Source of the DNA: Nymphaea colorata
Taxonomy: Eukaryota; Streptophyta; Magnoliopsida; Nymphaeales; Nymphaeaceae
Reading direction: 5' to 3'
DNA: 64,000 bases
Assembly (NCBI RefSeq): GCF_008831285.2
Contig: NC_045145.1
Span: 15,268,040-15,332,039, forward strand
Below are positions 1-13,897 of this stretch, piece after piece; position 1 is the stretch's first letter; every line of letters starts with the position of its first letter. The translations under genes were made by a program, and so were the position numbers. The notes beneath the pieces were generated by a model, which saw only the letters and a program-made list of their open reading frames with translations, was not told where the DNA came from and did not search any database.

Positions 1-1370
1 AGAAACAGAACCTGATTTCTGAAACAAATCCAACTTGAAAATAACTTGGACCAAAGTTACTGGAAGTTCCTGAGACACCGAACCCACGCGCTGACAAAAC
101 CAAACAAGTGAGATGTGACTTGTTGCACTTGGCATAGGCTCAGGCTCCTCTTGCAGACTTGCGCCTTAAAAAGAACTCAGAAGCAGCCCTAAGATGCTTG
201 AAGAGCCACATGGAGTTGGGACAGGCAACTGACGATGTTGTGACCTGTGAGAAGTTCATAGAATTAACACCTGTAGGATGAGATAATGGGCAGATGGAGA
301 ACCCCCAAGAAAAAAAAAAATCAGAGATAGAATCCACTCTGACCCACCACCAACAGATTATTCCAAATACGGCGTCAGACAGACAAAGTTCAACGAATTG
401 TAGCCGCTCTTCGCATCACCAAAACAGTTCAAGATTGAATTAACTCCGATAATCGAATGTTGAATTTACCATGAAGAACCCGGCAGATTCACCTTGGGAA
501 AATACTCACCTCCTCACTGGATCAAAAATATTCCAGTCAAAAGCCAGTCAAGATCTCCCTGTACAACGCCAAACCACTGAAGGGATGGCTTCCAGGGGAT
601 CTGAACATTAAAGTCCAAGAGAAAAAAAAAATGCAACGTGCTGGAGAAGGTAGTAACGCAGAAGAACCATTAAAAACGATTAGCGAGACAGAAAGGGACT
701 CGAAGATACAAAATACAAAGTAATGTGGCGAAAACGCCGTGTCAAACCCAATTACGACACAATCACTCACAAACAGATTAGTCTATAATGGAAATGGAAG
801 CAATAGCATCCAAATGTACGACTCAGAAAACAGCAGTGACGCCATTCATGACAAATCACAAGAGTAGCGGCTCAAATTTCCCCTCGTATAAAGCTGTAAT
901 AAAGTCCATGTCAACATCCAATATAAGGGAAGTTCCACTGAAACAACTATGCTTGCAAGCTTTTCTATAATACTTTTGAGAAACTGATCAAGCTACAAAA
1001 AGGAGAAAATATGTATCCGACTATCAGTAAAGTACAAAGACACCAAAACCTTCCTAGGAAAAGTACATAATTTACATCACAATAGATGTGCCGTGAGTGA
1101 CATCGAGATCCTGTTTACAGCATCCAAAATGTAACTGTAAAATATCAAGGCGCACCATGCAAACCAAAATTTTCCCCGCGCAACAGCAGAGTAACCTTTG
1201 AAGCCAATTGAAGCTCATCCACGATGGCTCATCTAAACCAAATGCTTGTCAATGAAGGTAAAAGCCTAACAAGATTCTTGTGCCAATCGTCTTTCAAAAT
1301 CGAAACTCCCTGGACAAGCATCAAAGATGAGGGAGTTATCCCTTCCTGCTGGCTTGTGATTAAGGGTGTG
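1..1370. other. 3' flank of the TPS-like gene; no convincing gene
   Basis: This stretch follows the stop codon of the minus-strand TPS-like gene, so its right part (roughly 1000-1370) should be the 3' UTR. Farther left I see only short open frames without recognisable domains. A 65-codon minus-strand frame ends at 140 and is preceded by an acceptor-like pyrimidine tract with CAG near 273, so a terminal exon of another gene cannot be fully excluded. I could not match its residues to any family and do not call it. Confidence 0.4.
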
Positions 1371-4279
1371 TTATGAAGGGGAAATTCTGGGCCCTTGGTC
1401 TGAAACTGAAGCAAGGCTCTGAAGCATTCTCACAATCTCTGTAGTATCATCCAAGTAATACTTGGCCTTACTAGGCTTCCGTCCAACGGTACATGCAAAC
1501 ACTTCTGTTGAAGGAGACAACGTCGAACCAACCATGGCTTTAGAGATCACCTCAAACATATCTTCATCAGATCTGTCATCCCCAATACATAGAACAAAAT
1601 CTGGCACCATGCCCCTTTGTAGCATTGTTGAGAGAAGGCGATCAGCCACAAGCCCCTTGCTAACACCCTGCACAATAACAAGAAAAAGATTAAGTAAAAA
1701 CGTGTCTAGCCTTATTCCAAGTAAACTTAGCACCTGTTCTTGCGGAGATCCTCTCAGATACAAGGGACAGTTTCAGTTTCAGGAAGCAACAACTAATGTT
1801 CTGGACAAACTATGATATAGAGGAGAATTATGCTAACCTGTGGCTTAACCTCCACTAGGTTCTGCCCACGCTTGACAGAAACTGGCTCATTAGCAAGAAC
1901 ACCTTCAAGGTGATCCAGAAGTTCCTTAGCTTGGCATGATCCAAAATCTGGATCAGCATCCTCATAGTGCCAAACCACAGCACTTTCTTTGGTTTCTATA
2001 GTTGAACCATCAGTTGTCTCAGTGTACAACTTCATCACAGGTTCTGCAATCTGCTTCCAGTCAAAATCTGTAACAGGAACGCATGTTTCCCATTCTGATT
2101 CACGTTTCAACCTATGCACAAGTACAACAAATATATCAGTCCAGTTCACATTATATGCACAAAAGGTTCAGACGATGTACTAACCAATATTCAGATTGAC
2201 ATTACACGCTTAAAACAGAGATGCTGCAACCTAGGTAAAATGATGAAAAAAAACCTAATCAAAAGGAAGACAGCCATTAAAATCTAGGCACCTTAGAAAA
2301 TATCCATGTTCTGCAGCAATTCCAAGCTTTTCACAGGGAGAAAACCATTCACCAAGAGTAGTCCTGTCCTTGGCACTGACAAGAAATACTAAATTGCTCA
2401 GGTCTCTACATAAGCTGTTTAGGATATCTATTGAATTAGGGCTGGGAGTCTTATTAATTGATGCCTGTGGCATCATGGTGCCATCATAATCAAGAAGAAT
2501 TGCTCTGTTCTTCGTTCGCTTATAAGCAGATACTATGTGCTCTACTGAAAGCTTCCGGAAATTTGGATCAAGTGCAACAACCCTGAAACCCAACCCAAAA
2601 CCAATACCCCAACACCTGCGGCGTGCATGTTCTCCACAATTTCTTTGCAAATCTTGGAGGAAACTGTGAGCCCAATAACCAACATCATGAGTGCTTACAT
2701 ATCTATAATGTTTCTCATGCCTCAACTGCTTCTCTGCTTCAGCCATAACAAGAGCAGAATCCATTGCATCAGCTACTGCATCTATGTTCCAGGGGTTCAC
2801 TCGAATGGCACCACTTAACGAAGGAGAACATCCAATGAACTCAGAAACAACAAGCATGCTCTTTTTGGGGGTTGATGGACTTGACCTTAAGATCTTATCC
2901 AGCCTTTCATTACTTTGCCTACAGATGATATACTCGTAAGGAATGAGATTCATTCCATCCCTGACTGCTGTTACAAGACAACATTCAGCAACTACATAGT
3001 ATGCAAGTCTCTCATAGAACTGAAGAGGTTTATCAATCAGCACCACAGGCTCATATCCAGGCCTTCCAAAGTTCTCGTTGATTCTCTTTGCCGTTGTGAA
3101 AGTCTCTGTCTGCACTTCCTTTACATCCTTCCCTCGGCCCCTAGCAGGATTAGCAATCTGTACCAAGACCACCTTGCCTCTGCACTCTGGATGCTGGATA
3201 AGCAACTGCTCCATTGCCAGAAGCTTGAGGCTTATGCCCTTAAATATATCCATGTCATCCACACCAAGTAACATGGTTCTGTGGCGGAACTGTTCCACAA
3301 GCTCAGACACTTTAGCTTCAGTCTCTGGAAGACTAAGCACCGATTGAAGCTGGCCCATGTGAATGCCCACTGGGAGAATCTTGATGCTCACAGTGCGTCC
3401 ATAGTATTCAAGTCCAATATAGCCCCGCTTTGACTCATAAGAAAGGCCAAGCATTCTTCCACAACAAGAAAGGAAATGCCTAGCATAATCAAACGTGTGA
3501 AATCCAATCAAATCAGAATTTAGGAGGGCTCTGAGAATCTCTTCCCGAACAGGCAGAGTTCTATAAATTTCTGAAGATGGAAAAGGGCTGTGGAGAAAGA
3601 AACCAAGTTTTACACGGTTGAATCTCTTCCTTAGAAATGTGGGCAACACCATCAAATGATAATCATGCACCCAGACAAAATCATCCTCTGGATTTATGAC
3701 TTCCAGAATTTTATCTGCAAATATCTTATTAACAGAGACATACGCCTGCCACAAAGAGCGATCAAATCGACCCCCAAGATCAGGTGAAAGAGGAAGCATG
3801 TAGTGAAACAGAGGCCAAAGTTGTTGCTTGCAGAAACCATGATAGAACCTGCTGAAAAGATCAGGTGAAATGAAAGCAGCAACACATTTAAAAGTCTCCA
3901 GCAGGTACTGAGAGACCTCATCTTGTTCACTGATAGGAATATCCTCCTTAAGACAACCAACATAAATGACCTCAGCATCCTCCCCCAGGCCATCTTTCAG
4001 CTGCAAAAGAAGGGAATCTTTATCCAAACTAAAATTCCATCCTTTGTTGTCCAGTGCTCTTCGTGCTCGTATGGGCAGCATATTTGCAACAATGATTATA
4101 CGTTCCTGGACTATGGATGAAGGAGGATCAGAACTCACGCTATTGCATGCATCATCATCTATGTCAGACATAATTCCAGCAACTGTCATTACTCTGGGAA
4201 TTCTTCTACCCACACGGCCAAATGATGGAGAATCCCCAGAAGCAAGTTCCAAAAGGTTTGAATATGATCTAGATACCAT
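1371..4279 (-). CDS. Class II trehalose-6-phosphate synthase-like protein (TPS5-11 type)
   Basis: Coding exons are 2292-4279, 1838-2111 and 1371-1667; they sum to 853 codons (852 aa), the usual length of plant class II TPS proteins. The start at 4279 gives the family N-terminus MVSRSYSNLLELASG; an in-frame ATG 30 bases upstream gives atypical residues. A glycosyltransferase-20 domain (about 57-550) is followed by a HAD phosphatase domain with the DYDGT motif at 597-601 and GDDRSDEDMF in the last exon. In the GT domain the Arg that binds UDP-glucose in active enzymes is Asp342 (GVDDMD), while Lys347 is kept. That change is typical of class II members, which are regarded as regulators of trehalose-6-phosphate and SnRK1 signalling and not as active synthases (family knowledge). 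The phosphatase motifs are intact, so activity there cannot be judged from sequence. Introns are 180 and 170 bp with GT-AG ends. Best guess is the TPS7-like subgroup; the exact orthologue is unsure. Confidence 0.96.
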
Positions 4280-5760
4280 GTTCAACTGGATAATAGGAAT
4301 GATCACCAATCACAATAAATTCCAATAGGATACTTCGATAAAAAATTGGATCTCCTCTAACAAATTGTAGAACAAATTATCCGCTGTGATCTTCAAGGCA
4401 TCCACAACGTGATGGCACAAGCACACCCCAAAGTTAAATTATCACAAAAATCGACATACGTTCTCACATGTTGAAGAAGCACAAGTGCTCCATAAAGCTC
4501 AGACCCACTGTCAACTTGTAAACCTCGATGTGCAGCGTAGCAAGAAGGATTCTCAAATCTGGTTGCCTCCACTGACTTCCTCTTGGGATAAAGCAACTCA
4601 AATTCCATTAACTGGAACTCCAGGCTGAGTGAGGCACCACCGATTGGATTAATTTATGTACCCTAGAATTAAGTAGCATAGAAACATGGATAACATTAAA
4701 TGATCTCCAGATATGATCTGAATCCTCAAGAATGAAAGTTTGAAAATTTAAAACACAAGTGAAAAGCGATATCTCTATGACTCTGTGTCTCGTGGTATTA
4801 GAAAACGACGAAATTTCGCAAAAAAAAAAAAAAAAAAACACCGGATTGAGAATATATATTCTCATAAAGGTTAGGAAAGCAATGATAGTCGATATGAACC
4901 AGTAAATCACCATCTTCAGAAATTAGGAAGACGGCAAAATCCCAACTCAGAGACGGCAACGCACGAAATATGTCCGCAGATCCACCAGAGGTAACTGGAA
5001 AAGCAAAAGGACTAACAGGTTCCCTACTGTACAGGCAAAACAAAGATCCTCAATACTCTGAATATTGTGAAGTACTCAACACAAACAAAACAAGACGATG
5101 ACTCATAACGAACGTACGAACCGTTATCTCAAAGGTAGACGATCTGCTGGTCATAACGCAAAAGAAAGCTTTACATCTATGATGAGGGCGTTCCAGTTCC
5201 ATCTCATTCAGAGATGAAAAAAAACTGAAGAAAAAACTAATGGGTCACGCAATCTCATTTATTAACTGAAACAGTAAAACACCTGAACCAGATTCCCCCA
5301 CAGAAAGGCATACCAGGAGCCCATTAAGAACAAAATCCGAATCAAAAACTCAGGAGGAGTCGCAGCGACCAATCCCGACCAACGGAATCATTCGGCAGCC
5401 GAAAAAAACAGAGAAAGCAAAAATGGTTCCACTACCCTTCTTATATAAGAAGAAGGCACGAAAAGAGTGATCTGGCACACCTGATTCAAACCAGCTTCAG
5501 AGAGAAAGAGGGATGGATAATCCAACCCCCACAGACACCAAGCCGGAACCAACGAGAGAAGAAGAGGAAGGAAACAAGAAATGGAAATCACAAACTGAAA
5601 GCAATCTCACAACTGAAGATGAAAGAAAGAAGAAAAAGCCAACTAGAAACCATTTACCTTTCCAGACAACGATATCTCCGACTCCAGACGAAAATCAGGT
5701 CAACACCCAACTCTCTCTCCCTCAACTCGACACCGGAAAACCCTACTTTTTTCTTGACTC
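4280..5760 (-). other. Intron-containing 5' leader of the TPS-like gene
   Basis: Between the TATA box near 5785 and the start codon at 4279 lie about 1.5 kb without a credible coding exon. A strong donor (GGAAAG then GTAAAT, minus strand) ends a presumed non-coding first exon at 5658. The acceptor, or several acceptors, nearer the start codon could not be fixed by eye. Leader introns are common in plant class II TPS genes. The A17-18 run at 4820-4838 and the other short frames here carry no recognisable domain. Confidence 0.55.
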
Positions 5761-5780
5761 CTTTTACTTTCTTCACTTTC

Positions 5781-5789
5781 ATATTTATA
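5781..5789 (-). promoter_or_regulatory. TATA box of the TPS-like gene
   Basis: Minus-strand TATAAATAT lies about 120 bases upstream of the presumed first leader donor at 5658, so a start near 5755 would give a leader exon of about 100 bases. Spacing and the pyrimidine/purine-rich leader fit a plant core promoter. No transcript evidence is available. Confidence 0.6.
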
Positions 5790-6631
5790 CCTAGCCTTCA
5801 TTAAAATAACAATTATCCAGATAATTTTTAAGTTATTTTTAATTCTTTTCCGCTGTTTTTAAAAAACTTTTTCCGAAGGCAACGTTTATGTTTATCCCCC
5901 ACCCCACCCGACCGAGGGCCAGAGAAAAGCAAGCAGACGCGCCCCCAGCCGGAAGCGTCATGGCCGTCGGAAGAAGGCGGCAATGAATGCTGCGCCGTTT
6001 GTGGGCCCCCACTGCCACTGACTTCACCGAGCTCAGCTGGCCACCATATGCTTCCGATGACGTGTTTCCCTCCTACTGGCCGACCCGAAAAGCTCAATGC
6101 CCCGCGACCCGTTTCTACTATCCGTTCCGTACTCCACGCTCGGCCTCATCCGAATGCTTCCCCCATCTCAACCCTTTCTTCCTCCTTTAATTACAGGATT
6201 GCCTTGGCGTCGGCAATTGTGAAAAATATCGCTTCCATTCGTCAATCTCGTGCTGTTCTTGGAAATAAATATCGTTTAATTTGACCATGTTAAGCGAGAT
6301 GCCTTTAAATACAGAATTAGCCACTTAACTTTTTAAATCGAAGGTTTTAATCCACCTGTTAAGTTAACGCGTCTGTTGGTCGGGGTGATAGGATCGCCGG
6401 AAAAGACCTAAAGTTTCAATTCCTTTGCCATATCGCGCTCTTTGAAATGGAAGCATTAAGTTTTCCAAAATCGTGCAAGAATATGGTAAGGCAGCCCAAG
6501 AAGAACGAACACTGTCTGCATATGATGAGTTTGTACTTTTTCTTTCACGTCTTAAATGGAAGATGGCGATGAGATATTGAATGGTTATCGAGTTGTGTAA
6601 ATATCACAATAAAAGTCAAGGATTTGTACAA

Positions 6632-6655
6632 ATATATATATATATATATATATAT
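6632..6655. repeat. (TA)n microsatellite
   Basis: Uninterrupted TA dinucleotide run of about 12 units in intergenic DNA. Likely length-polymorphic. Confidence 0.9.
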
Positions 6656-9600
6656 CCTGGTTTGAATTATACGAAATATAAAAAATACGAGATGGAAAAC
6701 GTCTGAGAAGATTATAAAAATTGTGCCAACAAGTACATTGTATTCAACTCATTTTCGTCACCACAAACTCAAGTAATAATGAAATACAAAATGTTTCAAC
6801 TGTATTGAGGAAGCAAAGTCAGGGCTGACCACTCGATTCGAATCTAAGGCCCACTGGCGACGACTCAATGGGCCTTTCGCCAGTTAATTTTTTCTTATGA
6901 CGAGGAATCTTTCATTAAAGACAAGGACCACTTAATGGGCCAGATCGAGCGTACTGAAGAAGAGAAAGCCAAGACCCTTAGCTCACTCAGCCTTGTTGAA
7001 ATGCATAGAATTTGTTCAAACCAGTTGCTTTCAATCAATGCTATTGGGACAGATGCTGTGTTAGAGTCCAAGACTACTTCCGAACCCACGTGATCACGCG
7101 GCCTGGGCACCCTTTAATTTGGGTGTTTCGCACCTTTTGCTGAGCGAAACTTGGGGTTCGAACGGGAGACAGGTTACTTATGGGCCACCTTTTAATTTCC
7201 TTTTTTTTTTTTTTGAAAAAATAACCATATTCAATTGAAACACTCTACCAACCCAGCTTGTCAACTCACAAAAGGGATCGGAAACTTATATCATTTGTTT
7301 TGAAGCTACTTATTTTTATGAACAAGCTGGAGTTAGGCATACCTCCCTACTATATTAATATGACAACTAAGATGGTACGTCGAGTTTTTATTCATAATCA
7401 ACTTCAACTTGAAGGCATTGCCAGTTTATGCACAACGAAGAAAAAAAGACTGACACAGAAATTTAAGATAAAAAACAGGAGTTGGATGAAAAAAGAATTA
7501 GTAACTTAAATGGTGCTGCGTATCAAGTTCATAAACGTATGTTTTTTTTTTTTTTATAATTTTATTGCAAGATTTCACATTCAATCATATTCATTTGACG
7601 CAATGGATTTCCTTGAGTGACTTCATACGTGACAACAGTTTTTTTGGATTTATACAAGCGCGAAACGTTCATGGCGTGGCAGCAAGGATTCGCGACCAGG
7701 GTTCGGGCTCTTTCGGTTAAAAGGGAAAAGTGTGGGGGCACGTTGGTAAATTGCGCAGGAGGACGACCCCCGTAGAGACAGCTCAGCACAGGTAGATTTT
7801 TTTTGTTTTGAGCGATGACGTGTGAGGGTTATGCCACGCTGGACATCGAGTGGGGCCCCGAGGGTGCCATCGGTGGTTGGTGCCTTTCATCCTCCCGTCA
7901 GTCTGTGGGGCCCACCAAACCGGTGAAAAGCGGGAGGGTCGCGGATTTTGACACGTCACGCAAAAATCTCGCGACGCCGTAAGATGCGCCAACTAAGCTA
8001 CTGAGATCGGGACGCGTGTCGAGCAAACCGAGCGGGACGAGTCAGTCAACTCGTGCCGAGGCGAGGGTGGAAAGATATCCTTTTCATTGGAAATGACTTT
8101 TTTACCCTCTGGGCGATGCCACGCTTTGTATTTCCTGTGCTCGTGTATATCTATGTCCCCCCTCAACAAATCAGATTGGAATTAGACGTATATCAGTTTT
8201 TTCAGATGTTTATTTATTTACATTTAAATTTAGTTAAAAAATTATATACAATACGATATTTATTGAAAACCACATTCAATCTGAATTTCAACCCAAATCT
8301 GAACTTGAATCCATATCCGAATTCAATCTATATTCTTATCGGATAACAAATTCTTTTTTTCTGGAGAATCTAAATAAGGTATATTGACATCCCCAGGTTT
8401 TAACATGACTAATACCTCCACTTTCACTGCCTACATTTGTTTTGTTTGTAGGAAGTTGATGCATATGAGAATCGAACTAGGGACTAGCTTTCTACCATCA
8501 TCAAGATTTTGATAACTCAATCGATTAGGAGGGACATAATTACCAGCGTATTAAGAAGCATTATTGCATGCAACCAGAGAAGAGAAAGCCAACCGTGCTA
8601 AGATGGGCAAGAGGACTATCTTGTAATTAATTCATATGACAATGTCTTATTATGTCCACCTTGTTTAAGCATTGACAGAATTAAGAGAATTGAGTTTCCA
8701 TTTCTTTGTCTCCCCAAATGCAAAAAAAGATAAAAGATGAGAAGATAAGAAAAGGACAGGAAGCATGCACCTTCACACTGAGGTGAAAACGAAGCATTTG
8801 AGAAAAAATAAAAATAAAAAAATTTGCATAGGGAATTGAAAGATGGGGGTGTGTGGTCAACTGCATTATATTAAACCCCACACCCCACCACACCATTCAC
8901 TGCACCATGCAGAAGAAAAAAAAAAAAAAAAAAAACTTTTGATAATGTAATTGGCACTATTCATATTCGATGGAGATTAATTATATCACAGGCAGGCATG
9001 ATAAACTAATAATAAAATATGAAAGTTGTGGATAAGGAGGACCATATGGGGGAGAGAAAGAGGAGCCCACAATGAGGGCTCACATGATCATTGTGAATCC
9101 AATAAAATATTATGTTGATTTTTAATGCCACAATGATGGTTCTTAAGCATTCCCATGTTTTTTATTTTTCTTTTAATGGCGGATTAGGGTTAGGTGAACC
9201 AAATTGCCAGATTATGCTAAGGAGAGGCGCCCCCTGTATTGATCTAAATACTAAAGCATGAAGGCTTGGCTATGCGTAAGATGGATTAGTTTGTTGGTAT
9301 TTTAATGAAGTGGGATTTAGATTGGACATCCTGCTGAATTGCATCAAAAAGGTTGGAATCCGAGTAACAATTGGATTGTATACAAATTTAGATTGAATTC
9401 AGACTTAGATTCAAATTTAATTTTGAATAAATATCAGACCGGTATCCAAGAACCACATATCATAACTTTTTTTGGTATCTAATGCATATTTAAAAGTCAG
9501 ATTTGAATTGGGATATGAAAATAAAAGTTGGTTTCGGTTTTTATTTGGATTGTGAATATGAAAAGCTGATTTGAGTTATTGTATGAGATTTTCTTTCATT

Positions 9601-10793
9601 CGCATCGCCAAATTGAATATTGTAGAAAGGGGATCAGATTCAAAGTCTAATTTCGATCGGTTGACGTATGGTATCCTTCTTTTTATCCGTTTATGAATGA
9701 GCTGATGATATTCTTACTCTACAATGTTGTTGTTGTTGCGTGTTGCAACTCTACCGTTGAATCAACATACGTTCAATGTTGAGTTTCTAAACTAAACGCA
9801 AAACACTTTAACACATGGCATGAAAGCAGGGCGATATACACGAAGCAAGTTTAATTAATGGGGAGGGATAAGATTAAATATGGAAAATCTCCTCCACCGA
9901 TAACTTTTTAGAAGTGGTCCATTCTTAGACCATAGACCATGTTCAAATTGGTCTGTATCTTATTTTTTTTCTTTTTTTCTTTTTTCCTTTTTGTGTGTGC
10001 GCAATGTTGGTAGTTCTATAAAAAAAAAAAAAAAAAAAAAAAATTCAAACGAAAACTTTCTGCCATCGTGGTTAAATTATGTCCTTGGCATAAAACCTAG
10101 AAAAAAATGGTACCAAAAACTTTTTCTAAATAATTTTTTATGTTTTCCAAAAATTTAATTGGCATACCAGTGATTATGAGTTCACTTTGGCATTACTTTT
10201 CATAAAGTATTTCATTCTAGCGTTCAGTTGAAAGTGAAAGTACGATACTAGGTCTGCTTTTGGTACACCAAAATGATACACTGTTTTTAACCAGTCTTAC
10301 CTTAATTTCCTCAAAATGAACGAAAGTAATCAGTTTTAACATATTTTTCATTAAATAAATTTAAATGGTTAAATGAATTAAAGAAACAAAACTTTTGTAG
10401 GTTCTGCCCAAGGTACACCTGTTCAGGCTCTTATATACACACAAACATACATTATATATATTTGTGTGTATGTGTCAGAACTGGAGAACAAAGTGCAGTA
10501 AGAGTCGTTCACAATTATAAGAAGGAGCCTCCCGAGGTGATTGAAGAGCATATGAAATTAAACTTTTTGTAAAGAAATGGGCGTGCCTAAATACCTGAGA
10601 AAACTGTAGTTTCTATATTACCACCACCGTAGTTGCCATATTTTTAATAGAATAAACAAAAAACTTCATATGCCACCATTGTTTAAAATTTTCAATTCAC
10701 TTTGTAAATGCTTTCCAGTTAACTTCTTAGTACCTGCCCATATGTCATTGGCCCTGCTCCAACTTTGTTGATTCTCAATTTTGAATATTCTTG

Positions 10794-10896
<103 letters not shown>

Positions 10897-12127
10897 AACA
10901 GAGCCACTTTCACTCCTGCAGCAAGTTCCTGTTTTTTTCTTTAGGAGATTGGGGTAAACATGGTGGCTCATACGGGGGAGTCAAGACATGGGACTTTAAA
11001 GAGTCCCCAACTCTCTCCTCTTTCTCTTCCAAATTCAGGTTCGATCCAGATTGATCGGCTTCATGACTCGAATAATACCAGCATGTGTTATGAATTCCAT
11101 AAATTATGTATCAATCTCCTTCTTTGTAATGGTTCCTATCAAGATGATGGCCAATTAGAGGGGCAAGAGCCAGTGGGGGCGCAGGGGCCAAGGTGCCCCA
11201 CCACTACCCACCCACCCCCCTTTCCCCCTCCACCAAAAAAAAAAAAAAAAAATCATTTAACGTATATAATTTTTTGAAAAATTGTATTTTAGCCCTTGTT
11301 AAAATTTTGAAACTGTATTCCAGCCCTTCTCGTAAAAAATATCTGGTTCCATCCCTTGCCCATTATAAATTGATCTGGCAACATTAAAACCCTGTGAATT
11401 GTTTTATGGATTCTCTGATCAATTTTGGTAATGATTCACAAGCTGATAAAATCTCGAGTTAGTTTTTCTAGAATTGATTGACACATACATATACACATAC
11501 GTACATACATGAAAGTCGAGGAGATAATGAACTCCAATTTGAAGGTATAGACTCATTCGTTTGCTTCTCATGTGAATTTGAAAAGTGATTTCTGTAGCAA
11601 AGTGACAGATGGCCAAATATAATAATTGTTGCATTACGGCCCAACCGTAGAACAGGTGGATTCTTAAGTTGGGTTAGGTGGATCTCCAACCAAGTGAAGC
11701 AGTTTGGGTATGAAAGCCTCTGCTTTCTTTTACCTTTGTTGACGTCCTAAGACTTATCCACATACAAGTGGATAAATCTCTTCTCTTCTCAGACAACCAA
11801 CATCTGTTCTTTTTCATAAATTTTACCCTAAACTTTGTAGCAGAAGCATGGAACAGTAACAAACTGTTACTCTTAATGTATAATAAACGTGTAAAATATT
11901 TGTTGAAACTTGTAAAATGCTTTCCCTCGTGCTAAAAAGATGAGCCATTGACCTCCGCAGTGTAATGATTTAAAATGTGAAACAACTCTTCTTGCCAAGC
12001 AAAACGCCTCCCCTAGGAGAGACGACACCACCATTATGCACCTGACCACACCAAAAAATTATGGCTTTTTCGTGCATCTAATTAAGGCCGGACATGTGTT
12101 CATGCCGAATGTTATCAGGGCCAGGCT

Positions 12128-12130
<3 letters not shown>

Positions 12131-12158
<28 letters not shown>

Positions 12159-12187
12159 AGAGAGAGAGAGAGAGCGAGAGAGAGAGC
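12131..12187. repeat. Compound (TA)n-(GA)n microsatellite
   Basis: About 14 TA units followed by about 13 GA units with one GC interruption. It has the same architecture, in mirrored order, as the repeat at 10.8 kb. Confidence 0.9.
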
Positions 12188-13700
12188 ATTATTTGTGAAG
12201 CCAATAAAAAATAGACGATGACGTTATGCCGCCAATCGGAAAAAAGAAAGATCTTCACACTGTGAAGGGAACGAATTTATTGGTTCCATATTGTGGAGCA
12301 ATGAAAATTAATTCAATGCTTATCTGAGGAATATGTACCTAAAGCTCCCAAAAGGCTATTGGCTTTTTGACATTATATGGGATTAGATTTTAGAACGGGT
12401 GATGTGTGTTATTGGCGTGAGAAGAGAAGATAGGATTATGCCCCTGCATTTTTATGCTGTGTGCTAAAAGAAAAGGAATATTACAATGTGATAATGTGAG
12501 ATTATTATCATTCCCCACCCTGTTTCTTCCAGCACAACGCTTGTGTCGTCCCCTCCACCAAAATCTCACCCCAAGCAAAGGAATGAACAAATTCCTTTGA
12601 GAAATGTTGAAGGTTCCTCCCATGAATGGATGCTAATGTGTTTGATCTGATCTGGCTCCGATCCTATTAGATCAGATAAGATCCCCACATTTTTCAATAA
12701 TTGAGAGACTGAGAGATCTACAAGTACCTTGAGAAAGTCGGGGTTTCTAATCAGTTTTTAAAACCTAGTTCGTCTGTTCGGGTGGCAAGCGCGAAACAAC
12801 ATTTTCTAATGAAAAATTTAAGGGGTGCCAAGTTATACATAAAAATTTTGGAAGTAAAAAATGGTTTTGTATAAATCCGGCTTTGATCGTTAAACGTCAT
12901 TTTGAAGGCAAAACCAATCTCACAGTTCACCAGAGGCAGAGCATAATAGGAATTGCAACTAGTGTCTATCTTCTTCTGTTAATGTGCTTGTCCGTTTGGA
13001 ACATTCTTATAATGAAAAATCCATCGTTATCTCTTCTATTTGTGCTGATTGTGACTCTCTCTTTTCTCTCTTGTACGTCTTCCCACTTTTAGGAATGCAT
13101 ATGGCATTTTGGGATATGAAGAAAAGCTAATCATCAAATTGGTGCTTCTTTTCTCTTCTCACATTTTCAACATTTATTTCATCAACTACATGTTGGTGTG
13201 CTGACAGTGACATTAAAGAAGTAACTTTTTCAAAAGGTTTCATCACTACCCAATAACTGCAAGTGCTCCATTCACGCCTCGACAGAGTGATGCATTTAAG
13301 ATCTTCAACTTGAGAAGGTTAAGATTTCAATTCCGATTGTGGCTACCTAATCACAGCTTAAGCATCGAAAGAAATCGTCAATAATTTCAACTTGTTGGCG
13401 ACTGATTGGTCATTGGGTAGTTAATTTTTTCTTTTTAAATGAAATTTTATAGCTTAATTGTAAAATTGTGGGATAGGCACTAGCCTTTTCCTCCCTTCAT
13501 GCATTATCTTTTTCATCGACAGTTGTTTCCACTGCTTTTCACATGTAAAGTAATGCGTTACATCGAAGGAGGGTTTTATTTTTGGTACAACAACCTTTTG
13601 TAATTCTTTTGTAGAAAGTGAGATGGGCATTAGCCTTTTATCTTCACGCAATACTTTGCCGTTGGATGCTTCTTCTTGAAGCATTCTAACGTAAATTAGC

Positions 13701-13897
13701 TGCCCGAAGAGTTTGACCTAACTGGTTGGGCCAGCGGCTGTTATAAGGTCAGCTGCGGGTTCGAATCTTGCGGCATCGACCTTGATAGGCCTTAAGGTTG
13801 GTGCCACTAACCTTGGGATTATAGGCTGTTCCATGGGTGACAAAGTCTCTTGGCCGAATGCAGTTTTCTTGGGATCTAAACCCAAAAAAAAAATTGC
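13701..13897 (+). mobile_element. tRNA-derived SINE with poly(A) tail and target-site duplication
   Basis: A box-A-like motif (TGACCTAACTGG, 13714-13725) and a perfect box-B match (GTTCGAATC, 13759-13767) are separated by 33 bases, as in tRNA-derived RNA polymerase III promoters. The element ends in an A-rich tail (13884-13893). The octamer AAATTAGC occurs immediately left (13693-13700) and right (13898-13905), which fits a target-site duplication. The length of about 200 bp is typical of plant SINEs. It has no coding capacity and would depend on LINE enzymes for movement. The family name is not known to me. Confidence 0.82.

Noticed and set aside
140-337. Minus-strand 65-codon frame with an acceptor-like sequence upstream
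   Set aside because: No recognisable domain and no upstream exons between it and the TPS-like gene; too little to call a gene.
6895-7110. Minus-strand 71-codon frame in the TPS upstream spacer
   Set aside because: No start context, domain or exon partner; composition is like the surrounding repeats.
7126-7170. Possible tRNA-like sequence around GGTTCGAAC
   Set aside because: Only a 7-bp stem and a T-loop-like word are present; no acceptor stem, anticodon arm or D arm could be built.
8485-8510. A CCATCATCAAGATT word resembling the passenger strand of miR172
   Set aside because: The match stops after about 14 bases, no mature-strand sequence or fold-back partner is nearby, and the word sits in a possible tRNA-derived repeat.
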